From NCBI RefSeq assembly GCF_040833985.1, contig NZ_CP162140.1, positions 199,915 to 263,914 of the forward strand: 64,000 bases of DNA, in the 5' to 3' direction. Made by a program: the position numbers and the translations under genes. Source of the DNA: Leptospira sp. WS4.C2 (GTDB lineage: Bacteria > Spirochaetota > Leptospiria > Leptospirales > Leptospiraceae). How positions within the stretch are numbered: the first letter of the stretch is position 1; every line of letters starts with the position of its first letter. This document shows, piece by piece, positions 50,393 through 60,923 of the stretch. The notes beneath the pieces were generated by a model. It worked only from the letters and a program-made list of their open reading frames with translations, did not search any database and was not told the DNA's origin.

Positions 50393-51814
50393 CTAAAAGG
50401 TATGGCCCATATCCAAATAAAACAATTGGTCTTCTTTGGAATACGCATAGTCTAGTAAGATTACGGTTGCTTGGTCCCAAATCAACCGTAATCCCACCCC
50501 TCGGGCATGTTTATAACCTAGAGCATTCACGTCACGTAGTTTGTCCCAGACTCGACCCACGTCATAGAACGGAACAATACTTAGCTGAAAGAACTGATCC
50601 CATAGTGAAAAACTACCCACACGGTAACGTAACTCAATATTATAAAACCCAATAACAGGGCCAAAAAAACGCTCCTGCCTAAACCCTCGAAGTGTGTTCT
50701 GTCCCCCAAGAGCACCAAACGGACCATCGATGGAAAAAAGATATCGATATTCAAAAAAAGGAACATTCCCTTCAATTTTTGTGAGTGCCACACGTTGTGC
50801 GATCACAAACTCTTCAAAGAGTTTCGGGAATGGTTGGTAAAAGTTCTTCGCTTGGGCAAAATGTCTGATGTAATTAAAATCCGAACCGATCGTTCGTTCT
50901 GCTTTATTGATATTATATTCAATGAGCCAACCACGATCAGGATCGGGTTCATAATCTCTCGTATCATAGGCAATGCCACCGCGTACGTAATTTAAATGCC
51001 CGCCATTGATACCAATGATTTTTCCTGAATTCGCATCTTCTGTGATTTTGGAACTATCTTCAATCGCTGGAACTTTGAAACCTGTCAAAGGCTCTCTAGC
51101 CTCTGTAGAAGTTCCGTCATACCTCTTAATAGAATTTTTTGAAAACTCGACTCCACCCCAAACGCGAAACACTTGGAAAATTGTTTTGTCTAACGAAAAT
51201 TGCCCATACGTCGTTTCAAATTGATAGTCATGGTAGTGTTGGTTCGATGTGAATTCTTTTCCCGGCCCACGATTTCGTGCATAGGAATTTGCATTTTCAA
51301 AGTCAGAATACGTAGCATTGCGAGTGATCCGACTTCCATCCATATTTCTATCTTTGAAATAGAGTGGCTGTAAACTTTCGGTTCCAACCCCAAAGTACTG
51401 ATTATAAAAACTAGCATCTCGGCCTATATAAGCTTTTAGCCGATAAGCCGTATCCAGAAAGTATGGGGCATCCCAAGCGAGATAATTGTTCTGTGTTCCA
51501 CGATTGGTACGGTAAATACCTACAGCAAACAGATGTTCATAAGGAGTGTATTTGAACGAAGAATCTGATTTGCTTCCGTTATAGAAAATATTGGCAAGAA
51601 CGCCAAGACCAGACCCATTGACAGCATCATTTCCAAATAAAGGAAGGCCTGTGGCATACCATCCTTCTTTTTTGTTGGCCAATTCCTTCTCGTCTAACTT
51701 TTTAAACTCACCAATCCAATCCGGTACATCGGATTTCCTTTCTTCCGCATACAAAGGAATGGAAATCCCTATTGATAAAGATACCAACAAGGAAATCAGA
51801 TTCCGAAAAAACAT
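50393..51814 (-). CDS. Omp85/BamA-TamA-like outer-membrane barrel protein
   Basis: 473 residues. Signal peptide (MFFRNLISLLVSLSIGISIP). N-terminal spacer with DVPDWIGEFKKLDEKELANK, then a surface-antigen-type barrel. The conserved RGFRQERFFGPVIGFYNIEL (the VRGF/Y-type loop and following strand) is visible, and the protein ends in a C-terminal aromatic (YLDMGHTF). No POTRA domains are apparent, so it is a barrel-only relative. It lies 5 bp after pyk, same strand. Confidence 0.87.
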   Translation of the reverse strand: MFFRNLISLLVSLSIGISIPLYAEERKSDVPDWIGEFKKLDEKELANKKEGWYATGLPLFGNDAVNGSGLGVLANIFYNGSKSDSSFKYTPYEHLFAVGIYRTNRGTQNNYLAWDAPYFLDTAYRLKAYIGRDASFYNQYFGVGTESLQPLYFKDRNMDGSRITRNATYSDFENANSYARNRGPGKEFTSNQHYHDYQFETTYGQFSLDKTIFQVFRVWGGVEFSKNSIKRYDGTSTEAREPLTGFKVPAIEDSSKITEDANSGKIIGINGGHLNYVRGGIAYDTRDYEPDPDRGWLIEYNINKAERTIGSDFNYIRHFAQAKNFYQPFPKLFEEFVIAQRVALTKIEGNVPFFEYRYLFSIDGPFGALGGQNTLRGFRQERFFGPVIGFYNIELRYRVGSFSLWDQFFQLSIVPFYDVGRVWDKLRDVNALGYKHARGVGLRLIWDQATVILLDYAYSKEDQLFYLDMGHTF

Positions 51815-51819
51815 TTGGA

Positions 51820-53253
51820 TTATTTTACTTCGCGGACTTGGATGGTTTCGACTCGATCTTCCCCAGCAATAATGTCCGAAAGGATCACCACTTTTTCTCC
51901 CATCTGGAGGTATCCATTATTCACAAGAGTTTGGATGGCAAGTTTGATTGTTTTTTCTGGATCAGAAGAAAAATCAACTCGGTAAGGGATCACTCCCCTC
52001 GTGAGCCAAAGCTTTCGTCTAACGGACGTCATATTGGTAAACGCATGGACGATAGGATACTTAGGATGAAAGGATGCTAAATTATTGGCAGTGATCCCAC
52101 GACGAGTGATGGCAATGATCGCATGTGCCTGCATCGAATCGGCTAAATTCGCAGCAGAACGGGCCATTTCTTCCTTCTGGTCTTTTGGTTTTCTCTGTGC
52201 AGCAAGACCGAGGTTGATCGACATCTCCATACGACGTGCAATTTTATCCAATAGTTCTACACAACGAACAGGAAATTTTCCCATCGCTGTTTCCCCAGAC
52301 AACATAATGGCATCAGCCTCTTCATAGACAGCATTGGCAACATCCGTTACCTCAGCTCTTGTAGGAGAAGGATTCTGAATCATAGATTCTAATAAGTGCG
52401 TTGCGACAATGACCCGTTTTCCCTCTTCTTGGCAACGTTTGATGATCCGTCTTTGGACAATGGGAAGTTCTTCGATTTCAATCTCCACACCCAAATCCCC
52501 ACGTGCAACCATGATGCCGTCGGACTCTCGAATGATGGCATCTAAGTTTTTTAAACCTTCTTGGTCTTCGATCTTTGCAATGATTTGTGCATGGTGATTT
52601 TTTTCATCGATGATACCACGAAGTTGGATCACATCTTCTTGCGACCGAACAAAAGACAATGCCACAAAATCAATATCCTCTTCCAAACCAAAAAGAATAT
52701 CTTTTAGGTCTTTCGGAGTGATGGAGGGTAAGTTCACCCGAATTCCAGGTAGGTTGATGTGTTTTCTAGAACCGAGTTTACCACCATCTAACACAGTACA
52801 AACGAGTTCGTTTTCACGAATCTCTTGGACTGCCAAGTTGATGAGGCCGTTATCGACAGTCACTTTGTCGCCGACTTTTAGGTCTTTAACAATATCTCTG
52901 TAGTTAACAAAAACACTTTGGGCTTCTGCTTCCATTCCTGGGATAATATGAAAAGTAAAGGTCTCTCCCACTTTTAAGTGGAGATCGTTTTGAACATCTC
53001 CGGTTCGAATTTCCGGTCCCTGTGTGTCGAGAAGGATAGAAATAGGATGTTTGTGTAATTCATCTTTGTTTAAAGATTTAATGATCCGAATGACCTTTCT
53101 ATGAAACTCATGATCTCCATGGCTCATATTGATCCTTGCGATGTTCATTCCAGCCAAAGCCAGACTTCGGATCATTTCTTTGGAGGCAGTCGCAGGACCG
53201 ATGGTACAAACGATTTTTGTTTTTCGAGCTCTTAGTTGTTCAATAGCAGGCAT
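51820..53253 (-). CDS. pyk: Pyruvate kinase
   Basis: 477 residues, full length. Glycolytic PEP to pyruvate with ATP formation. Motifs: [20 protein letters not shown], then [13 protein letters not shown], the catalytic Lys region [17 protein letters not shown], and [13 protein letters not shown] with [12 protein letters not shown]. The order of A, B and C domains is complete. It lies between the 667-residue protein (4 bp) and the Omp85-like gene (5 bp), an unusual setting for a housekeeping enzyme. Confidence 0.97.
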   Translation of the reverse strand: MPAIEQLRARKTKIVCTIGPATASKEMIRSLALAGMNIARINMSHGDHEFHRKVIRIIKSLNKDELHKHPISILLDTQGPEIRTGDVQNDLHLKVGETFTFHIIPGMEAEAQSVFVNYRDIVKDLKVGDKVTVDNGLINLAVQEIRENELVCTVLDGGKLGSRKHINLPGIRVNLPSITPKDLKDILFGLEEDIDFVALSFVRSQEDVIQLRGIIDEKNHHAQIIAKIEDQEGLKNLDAIIRESDGIMVARGDLGVEIEIEELPIVQRRIIKRCQEEGKRVIVATHLLESMIQNPSPTRAEVTDVANAVYEEADAIMLSGETAMGKFPVRCVELLDKIARRMEMSINLGLAAQRKPKDQKEEMARSAANLADSMQAHAIIAITRRGITANNLASFHPKYPIVHAFTNMTSVRRKLWLTRGVIPYRVDFSSDPEKTIKLAIQTLVNNGYLQMGEKVVILSDIIAGEDRVETIQVREVK

Positions 53254-53257
53254 AATT

Positions 53258-55261
53258 TTAAGGTTTCAATCTAGGTAAGATTCTATTCAGAAACTCTAAT
53301 TGCGATTCCGCAATGTCAAATTTCTCTTGGTTCGGAAATTTTTCGCTTCGTTGGCGGTCACTTTCAGCACTGACTTTATCTAAAAGTTTTTTGCCATACC
53401 GTTTCAGATAACCTGTAGAGATGAGAATCGGCCAAGGGAACTTTTCTCTTTGGTTTCGGATGGGAAAACTGTAGATTTCCTTTCCACCAAACTTCTTCAA
53501 AAAAAATATTAAATTCTCTTCAGTAAACTTTCCATTTAATTTAGAAAGAACATACTCGCGGTCAGGATACACACCAAATTCCCAAGCTTCATCTAAAATT
53601 CGAATGATGGCTTCAATGGACTCTTTCCATTTTTTCTCTTCTTCAGGACTTCCTTGTTTGACGGGCTCTGGAGAATCTTCTTCCCCTCCATTAAAACCGG
53701 CAGTGGAAGCAGCAGTCTGTTGAGACTGTTTGGTTTTTTTTTCTGCATCTTTTTCGGCCTCTTCGCGTTCCTTCAAACGAGCTTTTACAAGGCGTTCTTT
53801 TTCTTGAGATATTTTTTTAACTTTTTGGTTCGCCAAATCTCTGGTTAGTTGTTGTTGCAACCTTGCTTTGATAGGAGGAATTTCAAATTTATGAACCGTC
53901 ATACTCCCCATAATCATGCGCCAGATCCTAGTAAAAAAAGGTAGAAATTGAAAAAGGCTTTGTGCCTCGATCTCTTCTAAGAGTCGCTTAGGACTTTCAT
54001 CATTCAAATGAAGAGTGACATTCATTTGGTTTAAAACTCGAATTTCTAAATCCGAATGTTTGATCTGAAAAGTCCTTTTGGCAGATTCAATGGCTTGCGG
54101 AATACATGACTTATGAAGGATAAATTCATTGTACACTTTGTTATCTGCGTATTCTGTATATAAAAGTTCTGGTTGCGAAAGAAGGGTCGCCCGAAACTCA
54201 TCTGTCAATGGTTCCCCACTCACACGAAGTAAATTTACCTCAACAATACGGCCAGCCTCCGCAAGGAAAGCCATCAGATCATCGACCTGTTGTTTGCGTT
54301 TTTGTTTTTCTTCTCTTTCTTTATCTTTTTCTATAATTTCGTTCAAAACCAAACACTCTTCGATGAGAGTTTTTTGGTCTCCATAAGAATCATTCATGTA
54401 TCCTTTAATCTCTATTAAAAGGTTACGAGGATTGTTCCATGAGTCTTCGGTGATCTCACCCATTACCCCTAAGTTCTTCAAAGCAGGGTAAATTGTATTT
54501 TTTGTATAATCAATGTATCCGTCATAACGATCTGCAATTTCTGACGGCCGATTGTAAAGAAATACACTTTTATTTGCCGGCCTTGATGCAGAATCATTAC
54601 GAAAGAAAAACAAAACCTTATCATCCACCAATTGTTTCAATATGGGTTTTAAATGGATGATGATGGTGGCATCCTTTTGCACCTTGGTTTTGTCATACGG
54701 GCATTGAAATAAATTTCCAAGTTCAGTGGACGCATAGGTATCGAACAATCTATTAGAATCGACAGCAGCTTTGATGACCTTGCGCATCTTTTCTTTCCCA
54801 ACATACTTTCTTTTTTCATTGAACCAACCTTTGATAGCAGCTGTAGAAAGTTCATTGAGTCCGAGGGCATAACGAAACGCTGTCCCCCCATCAGAGGTTG
54901 TGGGTCTTGCAAATACAGTATTGTGTTTGATAAATGTTTTTGGATTTTCGGGGTCCCCGGGTTCGTTCGGATGAAACTCAAGGACATTCATCTTTCTGAT
55001 GATAGCAGGATTTTGTTTATAACTTAGATCGATTACATAATTTTCTGTACGATCGCGATCTATCGAACTATCCCGTTCAATTTGTTCTACATTGGGAAGG
55101 ACTTTGTTTTGTAAAAACTTGTCTGTCCATTCAAAGATCACTAACAGAACTTTATAGATTCCTTTGTAGGAAAAATCCCCCCGTGAATCCATAGCCTGCA
55201 CCTTTTGGAGGCAGGCCGTGTAATCCATTACTTTTAATTCCGGGAGGTTTGGATCCAACAT
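53258..55261 (-). CDS. Hypothetical protein, 667 residues, with coiled coil
   Basis: Cytoplasmic by sequence; no signal peptide. Residues 470-530 form a strongly charged coiled coil (many Lys/Glu with [20 protein letters not shown]). The N- and C-terminal parts are globular, but no known motif can be named. The C-terminal half contains [19 protein letters not shown], a possible helix-turn-helix-like segment (weak). It lies 19 bp after asd and 4 bp before pyk. Leptospira genomes often carry such large unassigned genes. Confidence 0.85.
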   Translation of the reverse strand: MLDPNLPELKVMDYTACLQKVQAMDSRGDFSYKGIYKVLLVIFEWTDKFLQNKVLPNVEQIERDSSIDRDRTENYVIDLSYKQNPAIIRKMNVLEFHPNEPGDPENPKTFIKHNTVFARPTTSDGGTAFRYALGLNELSTAAIKGWFNEKRKYVGKEKMRKVIKAAVDSNRLFDTYASTELGNLFQCPYDKTKVQKDATIIIHLKPILKQLVDDKVLFFFRNDSASRPANKSVFLYNRPSEIADRYDGYIDYTKNTIYPALKNLGVMGEITEDSWNNPRNLLIEIKGYMNDSYGDQKTLIEECLVLNEIIEKDKEREEKQKRKQQVDDLMAFLAEAGRIVEVNLLRVSGEPLTDEFRATLLSQPELLYTEYADNKVYNEFILHKSCIPQAIESAKRTFQIKHSDLEIRVLNQMNVTLHLNDESPKRLLEEIEAQSLFQFLPFFTRIWRMIMGSMTVHKFEIPPIKARLQQQLTRDLANQKVKKISQEKERLVKARLKEREEAEKDAEKKTKQSQQTAASTAGFNGGEEDSPEPVKQGSPEEEKKWKESIEAIIRILDEAWEFGVYPDREYVLSKLNGKFTEENLIFFLKKFGGKEIYSFPIRNQREKFPWPILISTGYLKRYGKKLLDKVSAESDRQRSEKFPNQEKFDIAESQLEFLNRILPRLKP

Positions 55262-55280
55262 GGTTTTTTAGCGAATGTCC

Positions 55281-56330
55281 TTAGTTAAAATATCCTTTTT
55301 TATACAATAACTCAGCATTCAAAATGGCAGCACCTGCTGCACCTCGAATCGTGTTATGCGATAGTACGACCCATTTCCAATCTAAGATTGGATCTTCCCG
55401 AAGCCTTCCAACAACGGTGGTCATACCTCTTCCTGTCTCTAAATCAAGACGTGGTTGAGGCCTATCATTTTCTTCGCGGTAGAGAATAGCCGGATTTGGT
55501 GCAAACGGCAATCCCAATTTCTGCGGTTCCCCTTGAAAATCGGCCCAAACCTTAAGAATCTCTTCTTTTTTTGGTTTTTTGTCAAAGGAAACAGAGACAC
55601 AAACCGTATGTCCGTCAAAAACAGGCACTCGATTGCAATGAGCAGAAATTTTAAAATCAGCGGACTGAATGATTCCATCTTTCACAGTACCCAAACATTT
55701 CTGTGGTTCCACTTCTGCTTTGTCTTCTTCCCCACCAATGTAAGGTACCACGTTTCCAAGAATGTCCATCGTCGGAACTCCCGGATAACCTGCACCAGAA
55801 ATTGCCTGCATAGAAAATAACATCACAGACTTAAGTCCAAAAGCATCCATCAGAGGTTTTAAGGAAATGGTAACACCCATAATCGTACAATTTGAATTGG
55901 TAATGATTTTTCCCTTTGTCTTTTGGAATTGTAAAACATCCAAATGGTGTGAATTCACTTCTGCAGAAAGAATCGGAACGTTCGGATCCATTCTATGATT
56001 TTTAGAATTAGAAAGAACCATCACACCGGCTTCAGCATAAGCAGTTTCTACTTCTCCCGCAATCGATGCATCCAGACCACTAAACACGAGTTGCACGCCC
56101 TTAGTCACTTCAGGATTTGGTAACGAGATGATAATGTCTTTCGCATAAGCAGGGATATCGGAGGAAATCTTCCAACGAGATTTCATAACCTCACCATAAG
56201 TTTGGCCGGCACTTTTTTCTGAAGCTGCCAAATGAGTCACCGTGAAATAAGGGTGATTCTCCAAAAGTTGAATGAATCTTTGACCGACGGAACCTGTTGC
56301 TCCCAGGACTCCAACTTTGATTTTTTCCAT
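55281..56330 (-). CDS. asd: Aspartate-semialdehyde dehydrogenase
   Basis: 349 residues. NADPH-dependent step to homoserine, lysine and diaminopimelate. [19 protein letters not shown] is the nucleotide motif, and the catalytic Cys is in [38 protein letters not shown] and [13 protein letters not shown] mark the archaeal/fungal-like branch. Lys/DAP supply links it to peptidoglycan. It sits 36 bp after the DUF1574 gene. Confidence 0.96.
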   Translation of the reverse strand: MEKIKVGVLGATGSVGQRFIQLLENHPYFTVTHLAASEKSAGQTYGEVMKSRWKISSDIPAYAKDIIISLPNPEVTKGVQLVFSGLDASIAGEVETAYAEAGVMVLSNSKNHRMDPNVPILSAEVNSHHLDVLQFQKTKGKIITNSNCTIMGVTISLKPLMDAFGLKSVMLFSMQAISGAGYPGVPTMDILGNVVPYIGGEEDKAEVEPQKCLGTVKDGIIQSADFKISAHCNRVPVFDGHTVCVSVSFDKKPKKEEILKVWADFQGEPQKLGLPFAPNPAILYREENDRPQPRLDLETGRGMTTVVGRLREDPILDWKWVVLSHNTIRGAAGAAILNAELLYKKGYFN

Positions 56331-56366
56331 AAAATTCCTTATCTAATGTAAGGATTGAAAAACATC

Positions 56367-57887
56367 CTATTTCGGAAAGAGATTTCCAATTCTTTTAGCA
56401 TAAATCGGATTCATTTGTTCCATTCCGACATAGGTAAAGTGATGGAAGTCGGAGAATCCTTGCATGGGCAAACTTCGGTGAATGTCCCAATAATGGACAG
56501 ACCCTCCAGCCAGAGATTCCAAATATTCTAGGTGGTCCCTGTACCACTTGGAATCCTCATACCAGTCAAGAGAGATCGGACTTTCAGGATTGTTGATGAG
56601 CAAAAAAGGGACATTGCGCTCTCGGAAATGATCAGCAATTTTTTTGAGATACCGGAAGTGGAAAAAAGGCCGAAACGATTCCTCGCGAATCCTTTCTTTT
56701 GCCAACTTTAAAGCCACTAAATATCCAATTCCTGGTCGTTTGTCCAATCCTTCCAACAATCGGTAATAAAAATACTTCCGATACTCATCGTCTTTCATGC
56801 CTTTGTAACGAAAATCTTCTGTTCTTGGATCCCGTTCGTATTGGATGCCTGACCGAGCCTCTTCCAATCCGAAGGTTTGTTCGAGTCGCACGCCCATCGG
56901 GTCAAAATGATAATCCAGATAAGCACCAGTAGCTTGGTTTGCAAACCAGACTCGTTCAAGCTTTACTGTGACTAACTTTTTATCTTCGAAGAATTTAGAA
57001 TCCAGTTGTAACCGAACCCAACCCTCTCGATTTAGAATGATCTCTTGTTTGGTTGTCCCATTCGAAATTTCCATCCGGCAAGGTTTCCCTGCCAAAAGGA
57101 AAGCAGTGACTTCCACCCAAAATCCTTTGTTTTTTATTTTCTCAGTGGGGAGAAAACTAAATTGTTGGCCTGTCCATCCAAGTCCATTGATGCCCTCTGG
57201 GATGAGGACTCCCGCATAGGCATGGTAACTGGTATTACGTCCAAAACGATGTTGGACTAAATTCTGCAAATTTTGCAGGTAAATGTCTTTGTAACGATAA
57301 AAAGAAAACCCAGACGAAAGCACATAACGAGACCAAGTTTCTAGATCCATGGAAGATCCGACTTCGATCAATGTTTCCCAAGGGAATACCCATAAGGATT
57401 GTGGAGCTTCTGCAAAGGTAAGTGCATCCTTTACAACCACCGATTCGTCCACAGAATCGTTTCGTCCTTCTGGAAACATAACATACGTTCTGTGAAGACG
57501 ATAATCTATAAAATTAATTGGGTAAACTACAAGATCCGGCTCTAAAGGATCCAACCAATTAAGCAATAAATAAACATAGAGTGGACTATTACCAGCATAA
57601 GCTAAATAAAAAACGTCGACATCTAGAGCAAAATCCTTACCTAAACTCTCCTTTAACTTACTAACATCAATTGAATAGTAAGCAACAGAACTTCCCACGA
57701 TGATGATTCTTTTTTTTGTTTTGGGAAGACGGCGAATCCTTTCATACTCATATAAAAAATTGAAAAAATGGTTGGTGTTCCAAGGAGATTCGTTTGGCAA
57801 TAAAAACTGAAGTTTCTTAAAAACGAGGAAATCAATACTAAATAATGAAACCAAAAAAAGACATATAAATAATATCCGTTGTTTCAT
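56367..57887 (-). CDS. DUF1574-type SGNH-like membrane protein, partner of the second MBOAT
   Basis: 506 residues with one N-terminal TM segment (ILFICLFLVSLFSIDFLVF). The SGNH-like block I RIIIVGSSVAYYSIDVSKLK is near residue 65; near the C terminus is DFHHFTYVGMEQMNPIYA, giving the Asp/His pair. The DUF1574 family is frequent in Leptospira. It starts 8 bp after the MBOAT gene. It probably transfers the acyl group to a surface glycan in the periplasm. Confidence 0.87.
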   Translation of the reverse strand: MKQRILFICLFLVSLFSIDFLVFKKLQFLLPNESPWNTNHFFNFLYEYERIRRLPKTKKRIIIVGSSVAYYSIDVSKLKESLGKDFALDVDVFYLAYAGNSPLYVYLLLNWLDPLEPDLVVYPINFIDYRLHRTYVMFPEGRNDSVDESVVVKDALTFAEAPQSLWVFPWETLIEVGSSMDLETWSRYVLSSGFSFYRYKDIYLQNLQNLVQHRFGRNTSYHAYAGVLIPEGINGLGWTGQQFSFLPTEKIKNKGFWVEVTAFLLAGKPCRMEISNGTTKQEIILNREGWVRLQLDSKFFEDKKLVTVKLERVWFANQATGAYLDYHFDPMGVRLEQTFGLEEARSGIQYERDPRTEDFRYKGMKDDEYRKYFYYRLLEGLDKRPGIGYLVALKLAKERIREESFRPFFHFRYLKKIADHFRERNVPFLLINNPESPISLDWYEDSKWYRDHLEYLESLAGGSVHYWDIHRSLPMQGFSDFHHFTYVGMEQMNPIYAKRIGNLFPK

Positions 57888-57895
57888 ATACCTTC

Positions 57896-59374
57896 CTAAA
57901 ATACAAAATACACGAACGGTTTGCTATCGGCCGAAAACAAAACGATAAAAATAAGTAAAACAGAAGCCAAAACACCAAAAAAAGCCGTTTTCCCTAGTGA
58001 ATTTTGCCATTTTTCAAAAAAACCTAACAACCGCTTGTTGTCATAAAAGTAAACACTGCCAAACACATGCCCTAAAAGGATGATGGAAAAACAATATAGA
58101 AAGTTCATTTCCATTGTATAAGGAAGAGAAAATCCCTCTTTTTTAGCAAAAAGACCCTGTATGTAGCACAGCGAACTACCAAAATCACTACTTCTAAAGA
58201 AAATCCAAAGTAAACTCACAAGTAGAAAGGTTCCGAGGATCCGAAAGGGACGTATCCAGGAAGGAAGTAGTAACTTGAATCTACCAGAAAACCATCTTTC
58301 CAGAATTAATAAAATTCCATGACAGCCCCCCCAAATCACAAAATTCCAGGAAGCTCCGTGCCACAGGCCACCAATGGCCATTACGAGAAATAAATTCCTA
58401 TAGGTAAAAAGTTCTCCAATCCGGTTCCCACCAAGAGAAATATAAACGTATTTCTTTAGCCACTGGGAGAGAGAAATATGCCAACGAGTCCAAAATTCTG
58501 AAAACCCATCAGAGAAATATGGCATCTTAAAATTTTCAGGCAACCGGAAACCAAACATAAGTGCCGCACCTTGGGCAATATCCGTATACCCCGAAAAATC
58601 GCAATAGATCTGGAAGGAGTAAGAAAACATACCGATCCAAAGGGCCTTAGTGGAAATATCTGCCGGCCGCGCAAAAACAAAATCGGAAGTTTCCGCCAAA
58701 TGATCCGCAAGGACCATTTTTTTAAAAAGTCCGAGGAGAATGAGAAAAAGCGCAAAAACCAGAGGAGTTTTCCAAAAAGAAAGAGGGCGACGAATCTGGG
58801 GCAAAAAGGACTTTGCAGTGACGATAGGACCTGCCACCAACTGTGGGAAAAAAGAGAGAAAGAGGAGATAGGAGAAAAAATTCCTCTCAGGCGCCAATTC
58901 TCGCTTATAAACATCTACCAAGTAGGAAATTGACTGAAAGGTATAAAAGGAAATGCCAACGGGGAGAAGCCAATGACTCCAAAAGCCAGGTTCCCCTATG
59001 GAGATCCCGATGATAATTGCCCAATTTTCAGCAATAAACTGTCCATATTTAAAGAAAATCAAAATCCCTAAGCTATTAGCGAGGGAAACGAAGAGAATGG
59101 AACGCCGAAAACCAATCGAAACCGTGCGCCCCAAGACTCTCGCTAAGGAAAAATCTACAAGAGCAACCCAGGCGAGCAATAGGAAATAAACAGGATTCCA
59201 AAAACAATAGAAAAAAGCGCTTATACTAAGCAAATAAACGATTAATGTTGGTCGATTAATTGATGGTTTGACACAACTTTTCTGACCATAAACTAGCAAT
59301 AATATGCGCAATCCTTGCCACAGGAGAAGGGAACTTGTAAGGAAAATGACAAAAGCTGCTGAATTGAAAAGCAT
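57896..59374 (-). CDS. MBOAT-family O-acyltransferase, second copy
   Basis: 492 residues, about ten to eleven TM segments. MBOAT signatures: VGISFYTFQSISYLVDVYKR, then EFWTRWHISLSQWLKKYVYI, SLGGNR and the catalytic His in GLWHGASWNFVIWGG. It lacks the insert seen in the MBOAT at 35743. It leads the run MBOAT-DUF1574-asd-667aa-pyk-Omp85, all closely spaced on the minus strand. Confidence 0.95.
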   Translation of the reverse strand: MLFNSAAFVIFLTSSLLLWQGLRILLLVYGQKSCVKPSINRPTLIVYLLSISAFFYCFWNPVYFLLLAWVALVDFSLARVLGRTVSIGFRRSILFVSLANSLGILIFFKYGQFIAENWAIIIGISIGEPGFWSHWLLPVGISFYTFQSISYLVDVYKRELAPERNFFSYLLFLSFFPQLVAGPIVTAKSFLPQIRRPLSFWKTPLVFALFLILLGLFKKMVLADHLAETSDFVFARPADISTKALWIGMFSYSFQIYCDFSGYTDIAQGAALMFGFRLPENFKMPYFSDGFSEFWTRWHISLSQWLKKYVYISLGGNRIGELFTYRNLFLVMAIGGLWHGASWNFVIWGGCHGILLILERWFSGRFKLLLPSWIRPFRILGTFLLVSLLWIFFRSSDFGSSLCYIQGLFAKKEGFSLPYTMEMNFLYCFSIILLGHVFGSVYFYDNKRLLGFFEKWQNSLGKTAFFGVLASVLLIFIVLFSADSKPFVYFVF

Positions 59375-59396
59375 AAATTGGATTAATTTTAATCAG

Positions 59397-59612
59397 TTAT
59401 ACATTATACTTACATTTAACTCCGCAATTCGGGCATGTGCAAGTGACTTCTGCCTTAACTCTGCGTCCTTGCGCCCCCTCCACCTTTCCTACTGCCACAA
59501 AATCAAATACTATTCCCTCTGGAACAAAGTGCCCAGAGCCATATTTAGCCGTTCCTTCAATCAAATTGGAGCAGGCATGGCATTTCACCCTTAGCCGTAT
59601 CGTTTCCGCCAT
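59397..59612 (-). CDS. Small zinc-ribbon protein, phage Com-like in general character
   Basis: 71 residues from ATG 59612 (MAETIRLRVKCHACSNLIEG); a longer frame exists but the upstream part has no protein character. CxxC (KCHACS) and a C-terminal CTCPNCGVKC give one four-Cys zinc site. The overall plan, with a short spacer and paired Cys, resembles small phage zinc-ribbon proteins such as Com. No Shine-Dalgarno is evident. It may be a remaining gene of a lost element. Confidence 0.5.
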   Translation of the reverse strand: MAETIRLRVKCHACSNLIEGTAKYGSGHFVPEGIVFDFVAVGKVEGAQGRRVKAEVTCTCPNCGVKCKYNV

Positions 59613-59658
59613 AATTGAAAGAACGGTGGCCGAATAGCCCCGAGTGGCAATCACTATT

Positions 59659-59723
59659 CGAATTGCTGCCAATTTTACATGGGCATGCAATTTTACTACA
59701 CATGACAATTTGGCAGCAATTCG
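59659..59723. repeat. 14-bp perfect inverted repeat
   Basis: CGAATTGCTGCCAA (59659-59672) and TTGGCAGCAATTCG (59710-59723) are exact reverse complements around a 37-nt loop. Within the loop AATTTTAC occurs twice. It lies 47 bp upstream of the zinc-ribbon start. An attachment site, a terminal repeat of a small element or an operator are all possible. Confidence 0.5.
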
Positions 59724-60448
59724 GTCTATTTCGAGGCATTGGCGAGGTCTCTGCTTTCTTTGAGGATATGAAGGACTGACCTGGGTAAATCTCTGGCTCT
59801 ACCTTGTTAAATGCCGAAAACTGGTCGTTTTTATTCTTCTCTCCTTTGCTCTGGAGGCAAAATACCACTAGATAAGGCGGTCTGGAGCTTCTCTTAAGGA
59901 AGTTGGGAACTCTATCTGTGATGGTGTGATAGGCAAAAAGGCCCGATTTCTTAGAGAAATGGATCTGATTTGAGGATACTTCCGCACTTCGAGAACTGCC
60001 CGAATCTTGCCACTGGGAGATGGAGGATTCGAGGCCCCAAGTTTTGCCAATACCTTCCTCCGGAATGCCCTGACAGAACTTTCTCCAGGTATCCCGAATT
60101 TTGATAGTTGCCTTAGAGCCGCTCCCAGGGCAGCACCCACAAACGCCTCCCCATCACCTGCCTAGAATGAAACATGCCCTAAAACGGCCGCCGAGGACCG
60201 AACAGAAGCTGCCCGGATATGGACAACCGGTGAGTCGATAACTTAGATTAGGTGGCCATTTTTGGTCGATTAACCTCAAATTTAGCTTTTTACTTAATTG
60301 CCCAATTTTAGTCGTTTTTTTTGATTGGATGTCCGAGTTCCTGCACAAATTTGGTTCCGGAGTGGAAAATCTTGAATAAATGCTTAAAAATGGTCGATTG
60401 TTTTGGAAATTTGATTATGTCCTGAAACCCTGGATCTGTGCGAAATGA

Positions 60449-60467
60449 CCCTGTGGTGCGCACAGGG
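60449..60467 (-). terminator. Hairpin after the Lys-rich protein gene
   Basis: CCCTGTG (60449-60455) pairs with CACAGGG (60461-60467) around 5 nt, 31 nt past the stop codon at 60498 of the minus-strand run. Only a short T-rich stretch follows on that strand. A likely end of the 63770-60498 transcript. Confidence 0.45.
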
Positions 60468-60497
60468 CGAGACTCTCGCAAAGGTGATTGTAGGGTT

Positions 60498-60923
60498 TTA
60501 AGACTTTTTGGAGCTAGGTTTAGAGGAAGACTTCCCCTTCTTTACAGGACTTGAAGATTTAGCTGTGGTGCGCTTGGTTCTAGTGCTACTTGCTGGCTGC
60601 TTTTTGGCAGATTTGGAACCAGAGCGGTCTCCGGAAGATTTATCCTCTTCTCCAGCCAAAAGGTCACTGGGGACCCTTCCGTTGCGTTTGACCATATAGA
60701 TGAAATGTCGGACGTATTGTGTATACGGCTCATGGATGCTTTTAGGATCGAAGTTTTTAGGATCTTGGAGGAGCTGATTGACAAGGGCAAGTGGTAGATC
60801 GTCCTTGCTGGTAGCCATAAGAATTTCCAATCGTTTGCAGATCTCCGAGTCGTTGACTTCGGTGGAGAGTTTTCGCATAGCATTGAGAAATTTTTGGAAG
60901 GCAACTCGCTTCGGCTGAGACAT
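60498..60923 (-). CDS. Hypothetical protein with Lys/Ser-rich, histone-tail-like C terminus
   Basis: 141 residues. The first 95 residues are globular and helical (AFQKFLNAMRKLSTEVNDSE, then YTQYVRHFIYMVKRNGRVPS). The last 45 are almost only Lys, Ser, Thr, Ala, Pro and Arg with KRTTAKSSSPVKKGK, similar in composition to histone H1-like tails, suggesting nucleic-acid binding. GGGG lies about 3-6 nt before ATG 60923. Another frame, open through the same DNA, belongs to the upstream gene. Confidence 0.72.
   Translation of the reverse strand: MSQPKRVAFQKFLNAMRKLSTEVNDSEICKRLEILMATSKDDLPLALVNQLLQDPKNFDPKSIHEPYTQYVRHFIYMVKRNGRVPSDLLAGEEDKSSGDRSGSKSAKKQPASSTRTKRTTAKSSSPVKKGKSSSKPSSKKS

Larger units (their letters stand above)
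59613..60497. other. 885-bp stretch without a confident gene
   Basis: It holds a 14-bp inverted repeat (59659-59723), a GC-rich block (about 59970-60240) and several short GGTCGATT- or AGTCG-like repeats in AT-rich DNA at 60250-60410. A 90-codon minus-strand frame (59868-60140, GTG start) starts just downstream of a stop and reads with some protein-like character (LRQLSKFGIPGESSVRAFRR), so a decayed gene is possible. The stretch is best read as degenerate, perhaps a former mobile element. Confidence 0.45.

Noticed and set aside
59868..60140. 90-codon minus-strand frame as a real gene
   Set aside because: It begins just after a stop, has no ribosome site and no recognisable domain; kept only as possible decay in the stretch entry.
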